From: Vanrija pseudolonga
Taxonomy: Eukaryota; Basidiomycota; Tremellomycetes; Trichosporonales; Trichosporonaceae
NCBI RefSeq assembly: GCF_020906515.1
Contig: NC_085849.1
Coordinates: 1,860,001-1,924,000, forward strand
Direction: 5' to 3'
DNA: 64,000 bases
Each line of letters opens with the position of its first letter. Position 1 is the stretch's first letter. The translations under genes and the position numbers were made by a program. The notes beneath the pieces were generated by a model. That model ran no database searches and was not told the origin of the DNA. It was given only the letters and a program-made list of their open reading frames with translations. Shown piece by piece: positions 58,412 to 64,000 of the stretch.

Positions 58412-60836
58412 ATGGTGAGTGTGTGCGTGGGCTGGCAAGTTGGGTGGGGGGCAGGCAGCGGGCGGGCGGGGAGTCAGCGGCCGCAGTGCGTGCGTGCGTG
58501 CTTGCAGTGCGCGCGCGCGCACACGCGGTCGCAACCGAGGCAGCCTGGCTGGGGGGGGGGGGCCAAGTGTGTCCTTAGTGGCAATGGTCCTTGCAATTCC
58601 TCCTGCAAACCGAATGCCACCGAACAATGCCGACCGTTGTTACCCCGCGCAAAGGCCCACTTGGCACATTTCCACCCATTTCTGGATTGCCTGGATTGTC
58701 ATTGGAAACACACCGGGGGCGGCTGGGCTGCTGCTGGGCTGCTGGCCTGCTGGGCTGCTCCACCCCCTCCGCTATAACTGCATGCACACTCGCTGACCAC
58801 GCTATGATACTGCTTGTACTACTCTTCTTATACTCGTACCCCCCACCCACTTTCACAAAGTGCAGTTCTCCATCCCCTCTCTTCGCTCCCCTACGCGCAC
58901 CGTCCTGCGTAACTCTATCCTCGCCAACATGTCGCGCAACTACTCTGCCACCCCCGAGGGTATCAAGAAGATCAAGGTCGTCAACCCCGTCGTCGAGCTC
59001 GACGGCGACGAGATGACCCGCATCATCTGGCAGAAGATCCGCGAGGAGCTCATCCTCCCCTTCCTCGACATTGACCTCAAGTACTACGACTTGGGCATGG
59101 AGAACCGTGACAAGGTGAGTGTCTTGTTGTTGGCTCGGTCGAGACTGGCTGGGCTGGTTGGCTGTGGAATCCTTGCTTTGCTCGTGCCGCGGCGACACTG
59201 CCAAGCATGCCGTGCCACCTCGGTCGTCGCTCGCGCACCTGCAGCAGTCACCACCACCACCGTCGTCATCATTGTGGCCGTAGTGTGCTTGCTGGCAGTC
59301 GTTGTTTGCTGGCCCAGGCTGCTGCTGGGTGGAGGTTTCTCCGAACGAGCCGTGAATCCGGCCCGGCGCGCGGCGGCGGCGGGGTCGGGGTCACGGATTT
59401 TCGAATGCCAGCAGCTCCAACCCTCGTTACTCCCAATCCCTTGCGGGCCCCTTCCCACCCCGCCGGCACACACTCCGCGCGCCAACGCCGTTTATCCAAT
59501 GTGTACCCCGTCGTCGGCCCCCAGCCAGCCAGCCATCCCTGAACCCCGAGCCAGCCGCTGCCATGCAATTCAGAGTAACCGTTGCTGACATGACAATAGA
59601 CCGATGACAAGGTCACCATCGAGTCGGCTGAGGCTATCCAGAAGTACTCGGTCGGTGTCAAGTGTGCCACCATCACCCCCGATGAGGCTCGTGTCGAGGA
59701 GTTCAAGCTCAAGGAGATGTGGAAGTCGCCCAACGGCACTGTGAGTACCATCGTCGTCAACGACCAAGACGCGTCGCGTCGTGCTATGTTTTTGCCCGCG
59801 TGCCCACGCTGACGCGATCGTCACATTCCCCGCTGTGCCCCACGCTCTGCACATGCCGCACTCCACATACCCATTGCACACAACCTTATAGATCCGTAAC
59901 ATCCTCGGCGGCACCGTCTTCCGTGAGCCCATCATCCTCGACAAGATCCCCAAGCCTGTCCCAGGATGGACCAAGCCCATCGTCATTGGCCGTCACGCCT
60001 TCGGTGACCAGTATCGCTCGACCGACTTTGTCGCCCCCGGCCCCGGCAAGCTCCAGCTCGTCTACACCCCCGCCGACGGTGGCAAGCCCACCGCTCTTGA
60101 CGTCTACGACTTCAAGGGCAAGGGTGTCGCCATGTCGATGTACAACACCGACGAGTCGATCTACGGCTTTGCCCACGCCTCGTTCAAGATGGCCATTGCC
60201 AAGAAGATGCCCCTCTTCATGTCGACCAAGAACACCATCCTCAAGAAGTACGACGGCCGCTTCAAGGACATCTTCGAGGAGGTCTACCAGTCGACCTACA
60301 AGAAGGACTTTGAGGCCCTCGGCATCTACTACGAGCACCGTCTCATTGACGACATGGTCGCCCAGGCCGTCAAGTCGTCGGGTGGCTTTGTCTGGGCCTG
60401 CAAGAACTACGACGGTGATGTCATGTCGGACGTTCTCGCCCAGGGCTTCGGCTCGCTCGGCATGATGACCTCGGAGCTCATCACCCCCGACGGCAAGACG
60501 ATGGAGTCGGAGGCCGCCCACGGCACCGTCACCCGCCACTACCGCCAGTGGCAGCAGGGCCAGGAGACCTCGACCAACCCCGTCGCCTCCATCTTCGCCT
60601 GGACCCGTGGTCTGTCGTTCCGCGCCAAGCTCGACGGCACCCCCGAGCTCGGCAAGTTCGCCCAGGACCTCGAGGACGCCTGTGTCGAGTCGATCGACAA
60701 GGACGGCGTCATGACCAAGGACCTGGCCCTTGCCGTCAAGGGCAAGGCCATGACCCGTGAGGACTGGGTCACCACCGACGTCTACATGCAGCACGTCAAC
60801 GACAAGCTCGTCGCCAAGCTCCGCGCTCGCCAGTAA
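58412..60836 (+). CDS. IDP1: Isocitrate dehydrogenase [NADP+], mitochondrial type
   Basis: Exons 58412-58414, 58866-59114, 59600-59740 and 59892-60836 encode 445 aa. The first coding exon is just ATG, followed at once by a GTGAGT donor and a 451-nt intron. The next exon adds [20 protein letters not shown], an amphipathic basic presequence. The enzyme body is clear: [76 protein letters not shown] and [12 protein letters not shown]. It converts isocitrate to 2-oxoglutarate with NADPH. A second in-frame ATG at 58929 ([11 protein letters not shown]) would give a form without the presequence. The C-terminus RARQ is not a peroxisomal signal. The first two introns are long for this genome (451 and 485 nt). 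Confidence 0.93.
58551..58562 (+). repeat. Run of 12 G in the first IDP1 intron
   Basis: A homopolymer within the 451-nt intron, preceded by a GC dinucleotide run at 58508-58520. Confidence 0.85.
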
Positions 60837-61984
60837 GGTCCTCTAGTTGGACCATGCTGACCCCGCGCTGGCCTCTCGGCTCCACTGTTGCAGCACCTAA
60901 GCTGTAGCGTACGGATGCTAAAAAGCTGCGCCCCACTTGATAAGTAGATCGCAACATAGCTGCCCCGCCACCCACCCCTGCCAACTCCACGCGCCTCGTC
61001 GTGAGAGTATCACATAGTTATTCAGCTGGATGCACACTGTACTGTATTCATTGCACGTGTTGGACGCGAGCAGCTTGGACGACCTAAACTTCTTTGGACG
61101 AGCTGCCCTCGGTCGGTCGGTCGGCCCACTTTGTTCCCCCATCAGAATCAACTCGCCGGCGGCTATGATCCCAATAGGCACAATCGGACCAATCACGCGC
61201 AGCAGAGATCCAAGCGCCAAGGTTGGGCCCAACGTGTGGGCGTGTGCCCTGGCTCTGCGCGTCCAGTCCCTGTGTTTTGGACCATACGACCGAGTTTCGA
61301 CCGTTAATCCACCCAGGGGGCTTGTTGCCCCGCGCACCCCGGCGAAAGCCGACTTTGCGTCGAGCGAGCGAGCGCCAGCGAGCGAAATGACATGGACATG
61401 ACCACGCCGGCGTCGGTCCGTCGGTCGGCGCCTCGCGGCCCGCTCAACCGCAGTGGCGTCGTGCTAGCCAGCCAGCGAGCTGCATGCGCATCCCCCGCCT
61501 AGCCCAGCGGTATACCCGTGGCCAATCTCCACTCCGCGGCGTGCTCTTTTCCAATCCCTCTGTCCGCCCTCCACCAACCCGCTTAATCCTGCCTTGGCGC
61601 TACCAAGCGGCCGCGCGCGGCGCTTGCGCTCGGTGTCGGCCGTCGTCCGATGTCGAGCGACCTCGCGCATTCCAGCTATTCCAGCTATTCCACAAGCACA
61701 TGTCCTCCTCCTCGCCCTCGGTCGGCATCTGACCCGCCGCTCGACAACAGAGCCGGGCGTCGCCGTCTAAATGATTGGGCTGACACACACTAGTCGGCGC
61801 CCAGATCGGCCTCCTCCGCCACGTCATAGATAACAGGTTGGGGGTACAATGCATGCATACACTGTGACATGACGCCATCTCAAACAGGAACCCGTGGGCC
61901 AACATAGAACAAAGATGCTAAATAGTTGAAGTGAGTGAAGAGCAAGATTTTGCTGATGATGCTAGGTTTGAAGTGCGAGAGCTT
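60837..61984. other. 1.15-kb gap between convergent IDP1 and the Sds3-like gene
   Basis: No supported gene. It contains short GGTC tetranucleotide runs (around 61108-61124 and 61413-61430), GAGC runs near 61363-61384 and ATTCCAGCT twice in tandem (61670-61687). No RNA gene recognised. Confidence 0.35.
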
Positions 61985-64000
61985 CTATGGGCCGCGCGAC
62001 GTGGCATACGCTGCAGGCGTACTCGAGCCTTGCGGGTACATGCGACCTTGGTCGGGAGGTGGTGGGTGCCCATATCGGTCGCGCGCGTAATAGTCACGGG
62101 GAGGTGGCGCCCCTCCGTTCCAATCGTTTCTCCAAAAGTATGGGTCGCCGGCGGGTGGGCCACCGGACGAGGGCAGTGGTGGTGGAGGGGGATGACGAGC
62201 AGAGCCAAGGCCAGCGGCGGGAGGAGGTGGTGGTGGTGGGGCGAATCGGCCACTGTGAGAGCGCTCGTGGAAAGGGACTGGAGGGGGGACGGGTCTCGAG
62301 GATCCCCACCAGCCACCTGGTGGGTCGTCGTAGCGCGAGGGAGGAGGGGGAGCACCACGAGGATCACGAGGGTCACCGCGCAGGTTGCGGGGATCCGCAA
62401 GAGGCTCGTGCCGAAGGTCGCGAGGATCGCCTCTAGGATCAACACGTGGATCGACACGAGGATCAATGTGATGGTCTGCACGGGGGTCGACTCGTGGGTC
62501 AACGCGCTGGTCCGCGCGCGGATCCCGAAGGTCGGCCCGGATATCGCGTGGGTCGGCTCGAGGCGGGGGCGCGAGCGGAGGCTCTGCTCGAGGATCCCGA
62601 GGGTCATTGATCCAGTGCGGTGGTGGCGCGTCAAATGGTCCAGGATGCCTGGGTGCAGGAGGTCGGTCAAACAAGCGTGGGGCGGGGAGGATTTCACGCT
62701 CAGGTTCGACATTGTCTGATGAACGCTGGCGGTAGACATCAAAGTCTCTTGGTCGTCCAAGCTGAGGTGGCGGGGGAGGGGCAGAGGCCACAGCTGCTGC
62801 AACCTGTGGAGGAGAGGGTCGGCGGTACACGGGCTCAGCAGTCGAGTAAGACTTGTTGTCGGGGTAGGCTGGGGCCGTCGTGGATGAGGGTTGTCGTGCG
62901 AAGGGCGCCTTGTTCGGGGCGTACGCTGGGTCCTGAGTAGGCGGCCTCGACCACGATCGAGGGGGTAGTTCGGCCTCTGCATACACCAGCGGGCGCACGG
63001 CGGGTTCTGGGGACGACCTGATCTTCTCGGGTCTTGGTTCTATCAGGCCCATGCGAATCATGTCGTCCTCAAGGTCGTCCTCGGCGATGGGCTTGACACC
63101 GAGAACAATGTCGCGCCGTTCACGCGACTCGCCATCGACAAAGGTTTCAACTGTAGGCTCGGTGCCATTTGAGAGCAGCTTGGAGGTAGGGACAGGCCAG
63201 CCGCCCGAGCCACGGCCTTCGCCCAGAGTGGGCATGTTGGTGTACTTGCGTTTTGTAGATGCCTTGTGTCGGTCGAGGTATGTCTTCTCGGCAACAAGAC
63301 GAGACATCTTGCGCCTGTTCTCAAACATGAGCTCGAGTGCCAGGTCCTCACAATCAGCCTGCGGGGGTGTTAGTTGCAAAGCCGCAATCACGTGTGCCTG
63401 TTGGCGCTCCGTGTCACTCACATGGAACTGAAAGTGGGTTTGATTAATTCGCTCTTTCCTGAAACCTTCGAGCTCTTCCAGTTCGAGCTCAATCTCAGTG
63501 TCAAGCCGAGACCTCAAAAGATCACGTCTTCGGTCGAGCTCCTCCCATAGAGCGATAAGGGTTGGGTGGGTACCGTCAAGCACAAGATTCTCCTGCTCGT
63601 CGAGTGCAACAAGGGCGGCGTCGATCAACGCATGGCGTGCCTTTTGTTCCGCCACTGCCTTTGGGTCATCAGGGTCCACTTCGCCCTTCCTGAGCCACTT
63701 TCGACGCTTTCGAGGGGCACGTCTGGGCTTTGCAGCTTCGGCTTCAGCTGCCGCTGCTGCGGCAGCAACAGCAGCGGCAGTCGCTGCTGCCTCAGCCTCA
63801 GCGTCCGTGGTCGAAGTAGAGGTGGCTGCTGTGGCGTCCGTGGCATGGACGCCTTCGGAGGCGGCACTTGGGGCCTTGGCGGGTGGCTTGTCGTCGTCAC
63901 CAACGGCCTCGCCTGCTGATTCTTCCGCGCCGGGGAGGTCGCTGGTTCCCGGCGTTGCAGCATTAGCTGGAGTATCCAGACCAACTTCAGAGCTGACAGT
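61985..64000 (-). CDS. Sds3/Dep1-like chromatin regulator, C-terminal part
   Basis: The gene runs off the right edge, so its start is missing. In reading order: an Ala/Glu-rich stretch, a basic cluster (RRAPRKRRKWLRK), then a helical domain with LDGTHPTLIALWEELDRRRD, LRSRLDTEIELELEELEGF and LALELMFENRRKMSRLV. This fits the Sds3 family (GTHP-x-L ... RRD ... coiled coil), whose members bridge the Rpd3/Sin3 histone deacetylase complex. A 63-nt frame-keeping intron (63359-63421) with donor GTGAGT and branch CTAAC was removed. The last ~250 residues are Pro/Arg/Asp-rich and disordered, with a tandem DPR-type repeat at about 62385-62610 and a Pro-run end. The stop is at 61985-61987. Confidence 0.6.
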   Translation of the reverse strand, partial: TVSSEVGLDTPANAATPGTSDLPGAEESAGEAVGDDDKPPAKAPSAASEGVHATDATAATSTSTTDAEAEAAATAAAVAAAAAAAEAEAAKPRRAPRKRRKWLRKGEVDPDDPKAVAEQKARHALIDAALVALDEQENLVLDGTHPTLIALWEELDRRRDLLRSRLDTEIELELEELEGFRKERINQTHFQFHVSDTERQQAHVIAALQLTPPQADCEDLALELMFENRRKMSRLVAEKTYLDRHKASTKRKYTNMPTLGEGRGSGGWPVPTSKLLSNGTEPTVETFVDGESRERRDIVLGVKPIAEDDLEDDMIRMGLIEPRPEKIRSSPEPAVRPLVYAEAELPPRSWSRPPTQDPAYAPNKAPFARQPSSTTAPAYPDNKSYSTAEPVYRRPSPPQVAAAVASAPPPPPQLGRPRDFDVYRQRSSDNVEPEREILPAPRLFDRPPAPRHPGPFDAPPPHWINDPRDPRAEPPLAPPPRADPRDIRADLRDPRADQRVDPRVDPRADHHIDPRVDPRVDPRGDPRDLRHEPLADPRNLRGDPRDPRGAPPPPSRYDDPPGGWWGSSRPVPPPVPFHERSHSGRFAPPPPPPPAAGLGSARHPPPPPLPSSGGPPAGDPYFWRNDWNGGAPPPRDYYARDRYGHPPPPDQGRMYPQGSSTPAAYATSRGP
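62385..62610 (-). repeat. Tandem Asp-Pro-Arg coding repeat
   Basis: Imperfect repeats of the DPRxD/VDPR type (for example VDPRVDPR, GDPRDPRG) recur every 12-24 nt in the disordered tail of the Sds3-like protein. At the DNA level they read as GATCC/CGAGG-rich units. Confidence 0.8.

Overview
The window is nuclear DNA of a GC-rich basidiomycete yeast. Genes carry many very short introns (mostly 35-110 nt, GTRNGT donors, CTRAY branch points), every tRNA gene has an intron, and the proteins (GLT1, GAL7, RHB1, MRS2, NSA1 and others) look like those of Tremellomycetes, most likely Trichosporonales (Trichosporon, Apiotrichum or Cutaneotrichosporon). This placement is inferred from gene structure and protein sequence, not from a database search. 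I saw no CRISPR array, rRNA gene, virus-like element or clear transposon.

Layout. 0-5.5 kb: the 3' end of an unrecognised gene, an IMPACT-family gene, an AIF/FSP1-like oxidoreductase, and a tRNA region (Met, then Lys-Glu-Val with almost no spacing, then Phe). 5.8-11.4 kb: an F-box/RCC1-repeat gene, NSA1 and APM3. 11.4-15.3 kb: a long stretch with no supported gene, ending at the RHB1 GTPase gene. 17-24 kb: GAL7, LTP1, a LACTB2-like hydrolase and CAP2. 24-30 kb: MRS2, the divergent histone pair H2A/H2B, and an alpha/beta hydrolase. 30-34.4 kb: a second tRNA-Phe, a NOL11/Utp8-like gene, initiator tRNA-Met and an antibiotic-biosynthesis-monooxygenase-fold gene. 36.5-43 kb: GLT1 (fused glutamate synthase). 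43.4-50.4 kb: a compact group of a Zn2Cys6 regulator, an MFS sugar transporter and a GH1 beta-glucosidase. 52.6-64 kb: a large alpha/beta hydrolase, SDH6 (SDHAF3), IDP1 and the C-terminal part of an Sds3-like gene cut by the window edge.

Most genes are unrelated housekeeping functions. The exception is 43.4-50.4 kb, where regulator, transporter and intracellular beta-glucosidase sit side by side. The transporter and glucosidase are divergent across a 978-bp region holding an exact 14-bp inverted repeat. This looks like a self-contained beta-glucoside (for example cellobiose) utilisation cluster. Other notable points: a probable tricistronic pre-tRNA with zero spacing, DNA-binding and catalytic motifs split over micro-exons, a Rheb protein with no CaaX box, and a glutamate synthase whose catalytic Cys directly follows the initiator Met.

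Splice models were built by eye. For each complete coding model the exon lengths sum to a whole number of codons ending at a stop, which supports them but does not prove them.
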